Positions 1 through 11,765 of a stretch of 64,000 bases of DNA are shown here, one piece after another. Below the pieces are notes generated by a model. The model was not told where the DNA came from and searched no databases. It saw only the letters and a program-made list of their open reading frames with translations. Location of the stretch: positions 839,262-903,261 of the forward strand of contig NW_003314280.1 of the NCBI RefSeq assembly GCF_000143415.4. The letters are read 5' to 3'. The translations under genes were made by a program, and so were the position numbers. The stretch is from Selaginella moellendorffii (taxonomy: Eukaryota > Streptophyta > Lycopodiopsida > Selaginellales > Selaginellaceae). The first letter of the stretch is position 1. Every line of letters starts with the position of its first letter.

Positions 1-270
1 CCTGCACTGTTGCGTGCTATTCACTCGGAAGACTACGCTTGAAGTCATATCGAGGATAAGTTATTTCGTCTTTCTTCCAGCTTTGATGGTCCAGCACGCT
101 CTATCGTTGACTGTTTTTCTTTGAACATCAGTCCAACTGGTGGACTAGATAGTCATGGTCCTAAAGGAGATGTACTGTGTTCCGTAAGAAGTTCTAAGGC
201 CACATTTTATATTCCAGATCGCTACCTTGTGCAGTTTTCTGATCTATCAAATGGTTTGAATAAGAAGTAG
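1..270 (+). pseudogene. Unidentified coding remnant, 3' end
   Basis: One frame reads from position 1 to a TAG at 268-270 with a single in-frame TGA near position 40. After that TGA it gives about 75 continuous residues, including the stretches SSSFDGPARSIVDCF and PTGGLDSHGPKGDVLC. I do not recognise the family. It may be the last exon of a gene lying to the left of the window, with an intron covering the internal stop, or a decayed copy. Base composition is more balanced than the AT-rich DNA that follows, which favours former coding sequence. Confidence 0.3.
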
Positions 271-290
271 CGGCCACGTCTTTCTCCAAT

Positions 291-747
291 TTGCTGCGGT
301 TTTGTTTCTACTCTGCCTTTTTCACAACATCTCGGTCGCAGTGCCCCAGGAATCCATCCGGGATCGTCAACGACACACAGGTTCTTCTCTCTCTCGGAGT
401 GCCATCAACGTGTGGAACAAGACTGTCAATCCAAACGAATGGCCGGGGCTGTCTCGCCTGGACCTCTCTCATAACAACATCTCCTCGCTGAAGGTGGTTG
501 GCTGCAGGAACATGCGGCTCAAGCTTCTCAACTTCTTTGCAAGAGTTCCTGGAAAATCTCTCCAGCCTTGGGAGTTTAGAAATCTTGGATCTCAGTTAGA
601 ACATCTTACAGTCCCATAACGACCTTGTTTCCATCAGTTGGACCTCTCGCACAACGAATTCAGTGGCTCCATTCCAGAGACTCACGAACTTGACGTGCCT
701 GGACATTTCGTATAACAGGTTTAGTGGAGATTTACCCAATATTTGAA
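291..747 (+). pseudogene. Degenerate leucine-rich-repeat gene fragment
   Basis: Pieces of plant extracellular-type LRRs appear in more than one frame. They include LSRLDLSHNNISSL near 450-490, LDLSHNEFSGSIPE near 640-680 and LTCLDISYNRFSGDLPN near 695-745, followed by a stop. The consensus LxxLxLSxNxFSGxIP belongs to LRR receptor kinases, receptor-like proteins and PGIP-like proteins. The repeats cannot be joined in one frame without indels, and no kinase domain, transmembrane segment or signal peptide follows. It is therefore a truncated, frameshifted remnant. The intact single-exon LRR gene at 45.9 kb is a different, GC-rich gene. Confidence 0.55.
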
Positions 748-3700
748 GCAAGAACGTCTGTGGAACGTCTCAAACAATTCCAGACCAGGCTTGTGTTTGT
801 GCGCTGCAAGTATGAACCATAATTTAAATTCTCAATAAATTTTTGAATATATGTTTATTTTGCATAAGTATGGTAATGGATATATCTAAAATATGCTTGA
901 AAATTTTGGTTTATTATTTAATGTTGTGTTTATAATTTATAAACATGTATATCATTTAAAAATTTGGTATGTGTTGCATGTAGCAACACTTGGTTTTCTT
1001 AATAGTAGTGTTATTCCTTTATTAATCCAATTGATCAAATGGAAGTTTATAATTATAAAACTATTTATAATTTATAAACACAAAATTAATCTTATTTAAT
1101 ATTAACCATTATATGGTAGAATAAATGAGAATATACTAGGAAGTGTTTAATAAGAAATTTTATAAATTATAAATACAAGATTAATCTAAATGTATAACAA
1201 CCGTTAGATGGTAGAATATCCTAGAATATCCAAAAATATTCTAGGTATTTAGTAGCAACAGGTTTCCTTAAGCAAACAAAAAATTTCCATAAACACCTCC
1301 AAGTATATTCTAGCATATTCTACAATCTAATGGTGTATATACATTTAGATTAATCATGTGTTTTTTATTTATAGTAAATTTAACTTATATTAAAAATTAG
1401 TTTATGATGTTTTTATACACTTTTAGAGAGCTTTTCCTGCTGGCTTTGCAAGCAATGGTTCAGAGATCCTGCAAGGGACCTGTGGTAGCAATATAAAATA
1501 TTACTTCTCTTTGCTATTCTGTTTTAATCCAAACACCCACACATCTCCATCTTCTTGCCAACTCAGACTGCCTTGAAGCTCATTAACTAACTCACTAAGT
1601 GATATTGTAATTTCTATAGAGGTGCTGTTATTCTCAAGGAGAAGTTCAAGTGGAGAGGGCAAGTCATTATGGGGGATATTTCCTTGGATCCTTGTATGAC
1701 TTTCTCTAATTCTATGATTTTTTAGTTTACTTAAACAAAGTAATACACAAAGATATGCTTGGATATTCTATTATCTAACAGTTGTTATTCATTTATATTA
1801 ATTTGGCAATTATAATTTATATACATGGTTATAATTTGAGAAATTGAGAAGCTAAAGAAATTACGTAAAGCCAATAATGAGAGAAAAGAAGAAATATTAA
1901 CTAGGTGTTGTAATACTAAGGTTAGGATTAAAATGGAATAAGTGAAGAAGAGATATAAAAATAACAAAAATAAAATATTAATTTAATAAATATATAATAT
2001 AATTATTAGTAAATTTATAGGGAAAAGTATTACTACCTAGACCTCTAAAAAATACTAAAAATAGTTGTATATATATGTAGACAGACTAGCTTTTAAATAT
2101 TTTTTAATATTAAGTTAGGTATTAAAAATAAAAATGTATGAGTGCATGGAATATAGAAATGAAATACAAACATGTGCATATTTGATTAATCTAAAAACCC
2201 TAACTTATATACAAGGGTTTGAATTGAAACTAATCCAATGGCTATTAAAATCCTACTATACCAATATTAATATATGCAATTGTATATCATCCCCTTCTTT
2301 TTAAAAGATGGAAAGTAGTTAAAGTTGCTTGATTGATAGGTTGGGATTTGGAGAAACATTAGGAAAAAACACTAGTATATCTGTAGGCAATCTTAATCCT
2401 TTTATATGACCATATAGCATAAAGTTAAATCATCCACTTTATACTCTATAGGTAGACAATGATAATAGTTGAGTGTTCAATAGATTCTTTTTAAATCACT
2501 AGAAGAATACTTATTATATATTGATCTTAGGACTCAATAATTCATAAAAATTAGGAAGGTAAACTCAACTTTGTTAGCAATATTTGATCATCATTATATA
2601 AAAATTTATATAGCAAAGCACTAATAAAAATCTCTACCCCATGATATACAAATACTAAAAAGATAATAAATAACTATCCTAGTCTAAATTGTTAAAAGTT
2701 CATATGCTTTATGATCATCCCTTTGAAGGTCTGAACTAACCATTTCATTAAAGCATTTATCTATGGATAATAAACACTTCTGATAGTGTGGTATATTTTC
2801 AATCAAGACATTAAAATATAAAATGCCTTAGTTATAAATGCAAGATTATTATCCAAAAGAATCTACTCTGGATATAAATGTTAAACCACCACTCAATTGA
2901 GGATGAAATATTTAATAATAGTTGCAAATGTATTAGTTAAAACACAAACTTCCACCCAACAAATCAAGTAGTTAAAAGCATAATTAATATTAAATTAAAT
3001 GCCATAAAATCAAAAGGATGGAAAATTATAATTAACCCTAACCATGGTTTTCAAATATAGTTACTATGGTTACTTTATTATTGAAGTGGATGTACATAGT
3101 TTTTAATATTTATTGAGTTCTAAAGCTTTAAATATATAATTTTGAGGTTATTCATTGCTTAGACAGTTTTATGGTTAATGTTAACACCCTTTTTCAAGTT
3201 TTTCTCTTTCTTTACTCTCTTTTCATATTCTTAACCTTTATTATTCTAGTATCAATAAATTTTTTAGATGAGGATTCCATGGCATTAGCAGTTGTTATAT
3301 TTAATATTCAATGTCCACAAAGTGTAAAACTATATTTAATTTTTTTGATAAAGCTCGTGAGGTTTAAAAAGTTAAACCATAGATTTAAAGGCTTTATGAT
3401 GGATTTGAGAATTCTATATCACTTATTAATAATTTATTCTTTTTATATTTACATTCTCAATACTACATTAAAGATGACTTTCTTTACTTTGTGGAGACTA
3501 ATTTTAATAACTATGTGGTGTCTTCAATCTTTATTCTACACTTTCTTTATATTTATCATGACTCTTTTATTTTAAATAGACATATAAAACATCAGTGTGT
3601 GAGTGAGAAGTTATGCAATTTTTTTTTATTGGTAGAAAATGCAATATAATGTTATTTAATATTTGCATAGTTATATGAGTTTGTAATACTCCCGTTCGTG

Positions 3701-5830
3701 GTGCAAAAAGATGATTAAAGTTGATTGTAATTTTCCGTCTTTTTAAGTTTGTGGCATTTGATTTGATGAGGCTTTTTCCATGATCAATTATTAACAATGA
3801 GTATGTTATTATTTCTTTTAACTATTTGACTTGTTAAATGGGAGTTAGTGCTCTTGCTAATGCATCTACAACTACTATTAAATACTTTTTCCTTAATTAA
3901 GTGGTGTTTTAACATTTATATTTAAAACAAATTTTCTCAGATAATAATTTTGCATTTATGGCTGAGATCTTTTATATTTTGACATCTCAACTAAGGATAC
4001 ATCACACTTTCACAAATTTTTATCATTCATAAATGGATGGTTTAGTGGAAGTGCTTATTCAGAATTTTAAAAGGATAATATTATAAAGTATACGAACTTT
4101 CAACATTTAGATTAGGATGGTTATTTGTTATCTCTCTTATATGCATATGTCACAAAAATGTAAATTTCAATTAGTGCTTTACCATAAAAACTCTTATATG
4201 ATTGTGACTTGATATTGCTATTAGAGTTGAGTTTATCTTCATAATTGCTATGAATTACTAATACTAAATCTAGAAATCAATATTTGACATGCTTTGTGGA
4301 GGACTATCTTCACTCTATTGCACCATACTTAGAAGAGAATCAAAGAATCTGAGTAAGAGATGAAAAGCTAAGATAATTTGAGATTATTAAAGACCTATAC
4401 TTAGACAACAATTGATGTCGAGATTGTGTTGACTTGACAGCCTATATTAGTGCAGTTAATGACTCAAATTAAGAATTTTCATTTTTAGCTACTTAAACTT
4501 ATTATAAAATACTAGATTCTTTCCTTCTAGAGGGGCTTCAAACAAGTCATATATATCTACAAGTACTCTCCTCTTTTAAATTTGATATATAGTAAAAATT
4601 ATCCTCTACATTGAGCTCAACTTAATTTAATAAAAACGAAAATTTTAATTTTCATTAAAGGATGTATGAAAAGTAAATTAATAATTTATTATAAAAATGG
4701 CTTATACTAATCCATCGATATAAAAATGAAATTTGTTTTTGATAATATTCTAACTAATAGTTTATTGCATTTTGTATTTGTGTGATATGCTATAATAAGT
4801 GATCTGATTATGAAAAATCATAGATATGTAATATGTATAGCAATCAATTTGTTGTTGGTAATTAACACCTTCATCCCAAACCTACGTGTACGGCAGGGGC
4901 GAAATACACGTATTTTCAGGTAAAAGTATGAAAAAGACTTCTTGATGAAAGATTTTCACTATGGGCATGCATTTTCATCTTACTTATGGTTATATCATTG
5001 TTTAATTTGGATCCCAAGCTCAACCCCCGGTCTTGTGCTCGAATTCCACTTGGGACAACCCCCCAACAGAGCCTGCCCCGAGCACCCTGCACACCCCGAC
5101 GCTGGCGAGCGGACCGATGGGGAGTCACTGGTTGGACGACCGAGACTCTCTAAGTACGGCCCACAGGTGTCTTGGTTGCTTGTGTGAGAGAGTATACATT
5201 CATGTTGTCCAACCAGGACTCCTGATGGAGCTTTTATCTCGTTGCTTGGAACTGGAAAGTTGATTCATCATCAAGTGGATCCCTTGTACCCATATTATAT
5301 GAGGCTTCATTTAGAGCATTGAAAGATTTAGAGTTAATTAGATCCTTTTAAAAATCAAAAGACACCTGGTTAGATGATCGCAAACCAGGTCGCAAACCAC
5401 AGCTGCAAAAGCAGCAATCTCTACCTTCCCTTTGCCAAACTTCATTACCTACTCGCAAAGAAGAAAATGACCACATGCTGACGAGGGTGAGCGGAACTTT
5501 GCATAGATTTATAGATACCACAAGCTGACGGGAGTGAATCAATTTAATTTTGTTTACAGTTCACTTGTACCCGCTTAGGAAGCACGGACATTCCAAGCAC
5601 CAACTCAGCTTTGCTCTAGAGTGTATTATTGCCAAGTTTGCTTTCTTGTCACGAGTACAAATAACTGGAGTGATAACTAGGTTCAAATCCTATACGTGGT
5701 TCGCCTGGCCAAGGATATCCGAGGAGACTTAATCGAGATTACATTAGATAGAATCAAATATTCAAGATATACTTGTCTCAAAAGTCTTGCGTTGCTTTAG
5801 AGGTGGCCTAAAGTTTGGTGTGATTTGTCG
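748..5830. other. AT-rich intergenic block without a gene
   Basis: This stretch is extremely AT-rich with stops in all frames. Open stretches such as the one at 3171-3575 are made of Phe, Leu and Ile codons and have no recognisable domain. A decayed retroelement integrase can be read at about 3960-4390 (separate entry). A GC-richer island at about 5020-5260 has overlapping short frames on both strands but no recognisable product. The rest shows nothing I can support. Confidence 0.6.
3960..4390 (+). mobile_element. Decayed Ty3/gypsy integrase remnant
   Basis: Allowing stops and indels, the plus strand reads residues close to the conserved integrase tail of Ty3/gypsy elements. A YHS-MDGLVEVL stretch near 4020-4060 corresponds to the family's HPQTDGQTE motif. 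Further on come a leucine-rich stretch and FVEDYLHSIAPYLEE near 4290-4340, resembling the C-terminal helix of the polyprotein. Many changes look like C-to-T or G-to-A transitions, as expected for methylated, silenced elements. No LTRs or intact gag/pol are visible. Confidence 0.4.
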
Positions 5831-5908
5831 AGTATTTAAAGGCATAGATGTCCCTCAGATTAATAACTCACACTATCCAAGCAATATTAGAAGATTAAAT
5901 CGAAGAAA

Positions 5909-6521
5909 ATGGCAAAATCAAGCATAGCATTCATTCTCCCACTTGCATGCCTCCTGCTTGCGAGTGCTGTTCATGTTTCAGCTTTAGACAATGATGTTAG
6001 TGGAGACCTCTCTGGTATGGTATATAACCTGGTCTAAACTTTTGTTTGACTCTTTGTCCATGTAAATGTTTTTGCAAGGCACTATGAGATCTCTAAAGAC
6101 GGTGCTTCCTTCAAATGGAACTTCATCAAACATTGGTGTCCCATCGGCTCTAGTTGACAAAGTACTTGGAATTGTCACTCAAGTTATAGCTAGTTTAAAG
6201 GACCTCGTCCTCAAAGTTCCCTTGCTGTGTGTCATCCTTTATCCAGTGATTATCATCCTTGAGATCATTGTGATCTACATCCCTGGTGGCTACCCTTGCC
6301 CGATTATCATTGGCGTCATCTGCAAGTATCTGGGCAATGCCATTCCTGTGTGGACTCCAATCAAGTTCATCAAAGTTGATCTAACGGTTATCTTGAGCCT
6401 CACTGCAACTATCAAGCTTCTGCAGAGTGTGATTATCCTTGTTACTTCAAACAGTTGCATTTTCCTTGTGCTGAGTGCAGTGGTTAGTATCCTTAAGTCG
6501 GTGCTTGCATTACTCTATTAA
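5909..6521 (+). CDS. Small secreted or membrane hydrophobic protein, unknown family
   Basis: Two exons, 5909-6014 and 6079-6521, with a 64 bp intron, encode 182 residues. The N-terminus (MAKSSIAFILPLACLLLASA, then VHVSA) is a clear signal peptide. The mature part is very rich in Ile, Val and Leu, with long hydrophobic runs around residues 75-100 and 140-182, several Pro-Gly turns and scattered Cys (YPCPIIIGVICKYLG). A TATA-like TATTTAAA lies at about 5834-5841, some 70 bp upstream of the ATG. I do not recognise the family. The phase-consistent intron and signal peptide make a real gene likely. The hydrophobic segments could be membrane-inserted or form an aggregating, oleosin- or hydrophobin-like surface protein; that part is speculation. 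Confidence 0.7.
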
Positions 6522-6584
6522 GCTGCAATAGCGGACAAAATGCAAAATGTTTAGAATAAACAATCAAATAAAACTATACTAATA

Positions 6585-7221
6585 TTATTGAGTGATTGTG
6601 GCACGTGGATGTCCGATTGTTGCCAGATTGAAAGGTTCTGGTGGTTCGACCAGGAGTGGCGATCGCAATTTGGGCGAGCGACGAGGATCCAGACGAAAAC
6701 GACGATGGGGTGGAGCTGCTGGGAAAATCCCCATGAGCAGCATGAAGTTGAAGAACTGGAGTTTCTTGTGGCGAGCAGCTGCGGCCTCAGATGAGGGGCC
6801 TATCTCACAGGCATTGTCAGTTCGATCAACGGTTGTTGATCGAACAAAGGCGCTCAAGGAAATTCTGTGTGATGAAGGGCTTTGCAGCGTAAGGAGCGAG
6901 AGCTGGAGTCGATCGACATCGGCAGAGAGACGCTGGACGTGAATAAGAGCACGCTCAAGTTTAATGTTTTCAAGGCTGAAAGTATTAGCAAATTTGCTAA
7001 TTTATGCTTAACACTGTATATCAAACGTTCACTATCAATTGGAAACTTAATAATGTACGTATATAATAAAATGAAAAGCTGGGAAATGATGATTGGTTGA
7101 CCAGCTGGTTGATCATACCAGACACATGAGACCAAAGTTGGGGCCAAACACGTGTCGCGGTACCAGCCGTCTAAACAAAACCCATGCCATACAAAACTAC
7201 TAAACTCACCCACGACCACTA
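6585..7221. other. Intergenic, short coding-like patches
   Basis: At 6590-6940 overlapping frames are open on both strands, with Arg-rich translations typical of GC-rich noise. A short patch at about 6880-6980 reads QRKERELESIDIGRETLD, which could be the tail of a coiled-coil protein such as a transposon-associated Myb-like protein. It is too short to assign. The last 120 bp probably contain the promoter of the next gene. Confidence 0.3.
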
Positions 7222-8577
7222 ATGACGCCTGGATCATCGGCAGCGGCGCTCTTGGCCTTCCTGGCGGCGCTCTACGCCGCCACTGATCCGCTGCGAATCG
7301 GCCCCACTGTCGGCTTCACCGACTTCCGCGCCATTCATGTGGAGCAGCCCTCGCCCGCGCAGCTAGGTGATTTCCAGGGAGATCCACACAATCGCCTCGC
7401 CGCCCGGGCGGAGGTTCGCTTCTCGGGCCAAATCTGCGGCCCCGAGAGCATCGCCTTCGATCCGCAAGGCCGCGGCCCCTACACTGGCATCTGCGATGGC
7501 CGTGTCCTTCGCTGGGATGAGGAGCAACAAGCATGGATCGAATTCGCGGTCACTTCTTCCAATCGGTGAGCTTGGGCGCCTCGAAATCCTCGTCTCGTGA
7601 TAGCCTGTTCGTTTGTTAGATCTGCGTGCGCGCCCAAGGATCCTCCGCGGCCCAATCTCGCGAACGAGCACATCTGTGGGAGGCCGCTGGGCTTGCGATT
7701 CAAGAAGAGCTCGTCCGAGCTCTACATTGCCGATGCTTACAAGGGATTGCTGGTGGTGGGATCGCAAGGGGGTCTCGCCACGCCGCTCGTCACCGAGGTG
7801 GAAGGCCAGCCCCTGCTATTCACCAACGATCTAGATCTGGACGAGGATGGACGCGTCTACTTCACAGTTACAAGCTCCAAATATCAAAGAAGGTATGAAC
7901 ATAGCGTTAGAATTCACGAAACTTGGGAAAGTTTTCATGGCATTATCTTGCCAGGAACTTCATACTGCCGATTCTCGAGGGAGATGACACTGGCCTTCTG
8001 CTCAAGTATGATCCTTCCACAAAGCAAGTGAGCGTTTTACTTCGCGGGCTCCAGTTTCCAAACGGTGTCTCCATGAGCAAGGATTACTCCTTCCTAGTGT
8101 TTGCTGAAACCACCAATGGAAAGTAAGTTTTCGCCATCTCGATCTATCTATCTAGCTCGCTATCCAATTTACAACTTTGCTTTGATCCAGATTGACTCGC
8201 TACTGGCTCAAAGGTCCCAAAGCTGGAACTCCAGAGCTCTTCGCCATTCTTCCTGGCCACCCAGACAACGTTAGAACTAACGAGAATGGAGAGTTTTGGG
8301 TAGCGATACATGCCTTGAGAAACCCGCGATGCGTTTCCTGGGGCCCCGTCCAAGGCTGAGAGACTTCCTCGTCAAGCTCCCAATCCCTGCCAAGATGATT
8401 GCCGGAGGAAGTCCTTACGCTCTGATTCTCAAGTATGATGCCGATGGTAAGCTAATCGACGCCCTCGAGGATCACAAAGGCCAAGTTGCTTCTTATGCGA
8501 GCGAAGCCGAAGAGCACGATGGTCACCTCTGGCTGGGGACGGTCCTGTTGAACAAGATCGTTGTTTACAAGCTGTGA
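7222..8577 (+). CDS. Strictosidine synthase-like / APMAP-like beta-propeller protein, with one frame break
   Basis: Exons 7222-7565, 7620-7892, 7955-8122 and 8191-8577. The product has an N-terminal hydrophobic anchor ([11 protein letters not shown]). Family signatures follow: [56 protein letters not shown] and [10 protein letters not shown], then [13 protein letters not shown] near the C-terminus. Members are six-bladed propeller hydrolases; most plant SSL proteins are not true strictosidine synthases. Exon 4 is conserved throughout but changes frame at about 8321-8331. Upstream it reads [14 protein letters not shown], and the continuation [18 protein letters not shown] lies in the next frame. 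One base appears to be missing, so the annotated frame would end at the TGA near 8360. This is either a sequencing error or a recent null allele. The four exons otherwise cover the expected length of about 390 residues. Confidence 0.8.
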
Positions 8578-8703
8578 GTGATTCCATAGGCAAGGCAAAA
8601 TTCGGTGCTGCTCACAAAGAAGTTGGATAAGTACAACATATATTTCCAAGCAATTACATTCAAGAAAACGACTCGATTTCACAGACTGGACTGGTATATC
8701 TTT

Positions 8704-9598
8704 TTAAGCCGACGCCGCTGCATGGCTCATGCCGGACATTAATGGCTCCCTGGCACCCACGGCAGAGGCCGGAGGAACACTAATGGACCTCTTGCCTGAC
8801 ATCGAAAGAGCAAGAAAGTTATCAGCGTCGAGTAGAAAATCCACCAGAATTTTAATAAGAACGTACCGAAGAAAGCTACGCACGAGAGGAGCAGCATTGA
8901 AACCCCTGATAGAAGCAAATCCATACCAAATACGACAGCAAGCGTTACCAGGCCCAAGCGCGGTGCCAGGAGTAGCACTAAAAATGCTAGTACCACGGAT
9001 ATAACACCACTTCCCATCAAAGTCGGCCAAGTCGCGAAGTTCCGGACCTGGGAGGCCATCACAGCCTTGAACACCCCCTAAACGAAGAAGAAAAATAAAC
9101 AAGAGGTGTTAGTGATCAAAAGAAGAATCAAGCGCTTACATGAAGAAGAAACCACATAGCCATGACGACGATGAGCAAGGTGCCGCTGCGTAGAGGATGG
9201 ATGACCATCAGTAGCCCGACGATCATATAGAGAGCTCCCAGCAACAAGAAAGAGCTAGTCCCAGGTGCTCCACACATGAAGAAGAACTGGATGAGAGCCA
9301 TAGCACCGCCAAACACGAGCAGCCAAGAGATCAACTTGCCGATAGCCAGCGTGAAGCTCAGGGGGAAGACGATAGCCACCAGGCCAACGAGTACCAAGCC
9401 AGCTCCATACACAGCCAGGTTGATCGTAACTTTGTCCAGGTGATCCTCGGAGATGTTTCCAGTGATCGTTCTCATCTGGAAACGCCTGAAGTAGCTCCCG
9501 GTGCCTGGCAAAGCAGCGGTGGAGTCCCCTGGAACGTAAGAATCACCTGGTCTTGGTGATGTTGCTGCTGCTGGATGAATCGCATCCTTACTCGCCAT
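8704..9598 (-). CDS. HdeD-family (DUF308) multi-span membrane protein
   Basis: Minus-strand exons 9140-9598, 8867-9077 and 8704-8795 encode 253 residues. A soluble N-terminus of about 65 residues with Pro, Gly and Ser is followed by six hydrophobic segments arranged as repeated pairs. Examples are YGAGLVLVGLVAIVFPLSF, ISWLLVFGGAMALIQFFF, FLLLGALYMIVGLLMVIHP and GVISVVLAFLVLLLAP. The repeated pattern G-L-hydrophobic-P then hydrophobic-G-hydrophobic is that of the HdeD short repeat, named after the E. coli acid-resistance membrane protein. The family is widespread in bacteria and known in algae and non-seed plants. Function in plants is unknown; stress or acid tolerance is inferred from the name alone. 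It is transcribed in tandem with the downstream-lying ACT gene. Confidence 0.75.
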
Positions 9599-9877
9599 CG
9601 CTATCGCTTACTCTGAGCACTGCCTTCCTTCCAGTCGAGAACCTCAGCTCATATAGACTAAAAATCCCGGATCATGCATCGCCCTTCTAGCTCTATCCTC
9701 CAAGTTTTAGAAGTATCTTGCAGGCTGCCAAGTGTACCAACATGCAGACCCTGCCCCCAAACTGGCATTTACGTAAATAACTGGGAGCTGGAAGCGCGCG
9801 GTTATTTGGAAACAGCTTGTTCGATTCTTTGCTAAAGGATACGAGCCTAAGGTTTTCACTTTTGTACCCAGGGCTGT

Positions 9878-11140
9878 TTAGTAGCTCTCGTCTTCACTTT
9901 CTGACCTCCGCAAGTGGAAGCGTAGACAATTGACCAGAACCTGGAACAAGCAAAAGCATAGTTTGAGGCAACATTGCCGTTAACATGTTAGTATAGTACC
10001 TCTGCTAGAGACTTGGTCAAGGCTGCACCTCCGTAGCTCACATGAAACCTGTCTCTCGCCACCAGGCCCTGTTTAACGCATTAGTATTTGAAAAAGAAAA
10101 AGATCGTCTCCTTACTTCTGTATCAATTTCTGCAGATTCCACTGTGACGCTAGTTGCAGTGATCATCTCCACAATGTCCAGGAGTAAGCCCGGTTTATCG
10201 GCTGTCTCAATTGTTAACAAGCTGCATTGATCAAAGTCTATATAGCGTTTGTGTTTTCAGTCTTAAAATGTGATACCTTCTAGCGGGTCCCTGATCGGTG
10301 ACAGTGATATGAGTTTTAACGTCAATCTGAAAAAAAAGTCACCGAGTTATGTGGTTGTTTTTTCATGGAATCGAACCTTCTTTGGAGGTTTCTTCCCGAA
10401 AGCTTCTCCCATAGCCAGTTTTTCGCTGGACTCCTGGAAGCATTTGCGTTTTAGCGTCATGACTTTGGAATAAAAATAGAAAACACTTACTGGATGATAC
10501 TGCAAAAGGTTGCTGATGATTGTCAAGCGGATCGATTCCAAAAGCTCGGGATCTTCAACCTTGCGTCCAGTAGCTCTACAGTCATTTCCTTTTAGAAGAC
10601 CTTGTCGTATAGAGGGGCGTAAGCACTTACGCACGGGTGATGGAGAGCCTGTTGGACTTTGTCTTCCCTGACACAGCCACAGAGCCTTTCACCACATTAA
10701 GCCCCAAATCCTTCAAAGCCTTCATCTATCACGATGAGAAGCATAAAAAGCGCATGAGAAACTTGGAAGGAAATCGAAAGAACCGTATCAAGAAGAGCTC
10801 CAAGCCGATCCCCATAGCTGAGCTCCACGATGGTAACGTGAGGATCGGACTCCTGATCGATGTGAACTATCGGCAATGGAACTGGCTCCTCTTTGATGAC
10901 GACGGAATCTTTCGGTGCGCATGAAAACCTGGCGAAAAGAAAGTGAGAATCATCGCGAGGACCTCGCATTCTACGCTACCTGCTGGAAATCCTGCGGATC
11001 GCTGTGAGACGCAGCTCGGAAAGCCTCGCCGTCGTCGTCGCTCTGATCGCCAGGATCGGCGACGCCAGCGCGTGCTCGCGATCGGCCGCAGCAATGCCGA
11101 TCGATAATCCATCCCTGAGCGCCGGGTGCGCGATCGCCAT
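9878..11140 (-). CDS. ACR11: Chloroplast ACT-domain repeat protein, ACR11/ACR12 type
   Basis: Nine minus-strand exons (10980-11140, 10784-10928, 10631-10725, 10491-10575, 10377-10433, 10277-10326, 10116-10221, 10000-10068, 9878-9940) join in phase to 276 residues. Residues 1 to about 60 are Arg/Ala/Ser-rich and look like a plastid transit peptide. Two ACT domains follow. The first spans [27 protein letters not shown] and [12 protein letters not shown]. The second spans [31 protein letters not shown] and [16 protein letters not shown], ending [16 protein letters not shown]. In Arabidopsis, ACR11 binds and activates plastid glutamine synthetase and Fd-GOGAT functions. Orthology to ACR11 versus ACR12 is not resolved here. 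A nitrate reductase gene lies in the same window, but 17 kb away. Confidence 0.85.
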
Positions 11141-11765
11141 GCCCTCCGCCAACACGATCGAGGAGGAGCCCTAGAATAATCGGCGCCATCCTCGATTCTT
11201 TTTTTTTCCTCGGCCCGTCCGTACATGCCCCATAACCGTACGGCACCCAGCTCTTTTTTATCATACTTTAGGGTTTTAGTAGACCTAGGTTTTGAGGGGA
11301 GGGCGAGGCGCGTGGAGCGTGCGCCTTGGTGCGGCAGTTCGAGGTGAGTGGCCACATCGCGTTTTTGGGTGCGTCCATAGATCAAGCACTAGTGATTTTG
11401 GCGCTTGCATCGGCCGGCTGGGGTTATGAGAGCTCGCGCTCTTCACTGGTGTGGCGGCGTGAGTGCGTGGTGTGTGTGGCGTCTTTGTTGTGGAAGCTTT
11501 TTTAGGATATTTACTTGTTTTGTGCATGACTAGATGCGTGGCGGCCTTGGACGGAGGAGAGTTAGAAAGCAATGTAGGAGGGTGGCATGTTTTGGATGTG
11601 GGGGATTTTTTGTGGAGTAATGGAGGGAGCGATGGAGCTTTCCTCGGGCCGAAAGTCGTCCTGGTCTGCCTCGCACCGCTGAATGCTACGTCCTGCTTGT
11701 TTATGCGGAGTTTCTACCGTAAGCCCTCTTTTTCTAATCTCCCGGTGATTGTCCTTGTTTTAGCC
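11141..11765. promoter_or_regulatory. Divergent promoter and 5' leader between ACR11-like and SR genes
   Basis: The two start codons face away from each other, 625 bp apart. On the SR side, a good donor (GAG then GTGAGT) at about 11343 and an acceptor (TTGTTTTAG) ending at 11763, just before the SR ATG, suggest a 5'UTR intron of about 420 bp. If so, only about 150-200 bp of untranscribed DNA separates the two genes. A motif AGGGTTTTAG lies at about 11271-11280. An open plus-strand frame at 11463-11765 has no recognisable product and lies inside the proposed intron. Confidence 0.5.

Noticed and set aside
3171-3575. 134-codon frame in the AT-rich block
   Set aside because: Composed of Phe, Leu, Ile and Tyr as expected for random AT-rich DNA; no domain or splice context.
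5650-5710. tRNA-like B-box (GGTTCAAATCC)
   Set aside because: No matching A-box, acceptor stem or anticodon arm in the preceding 60 bp.
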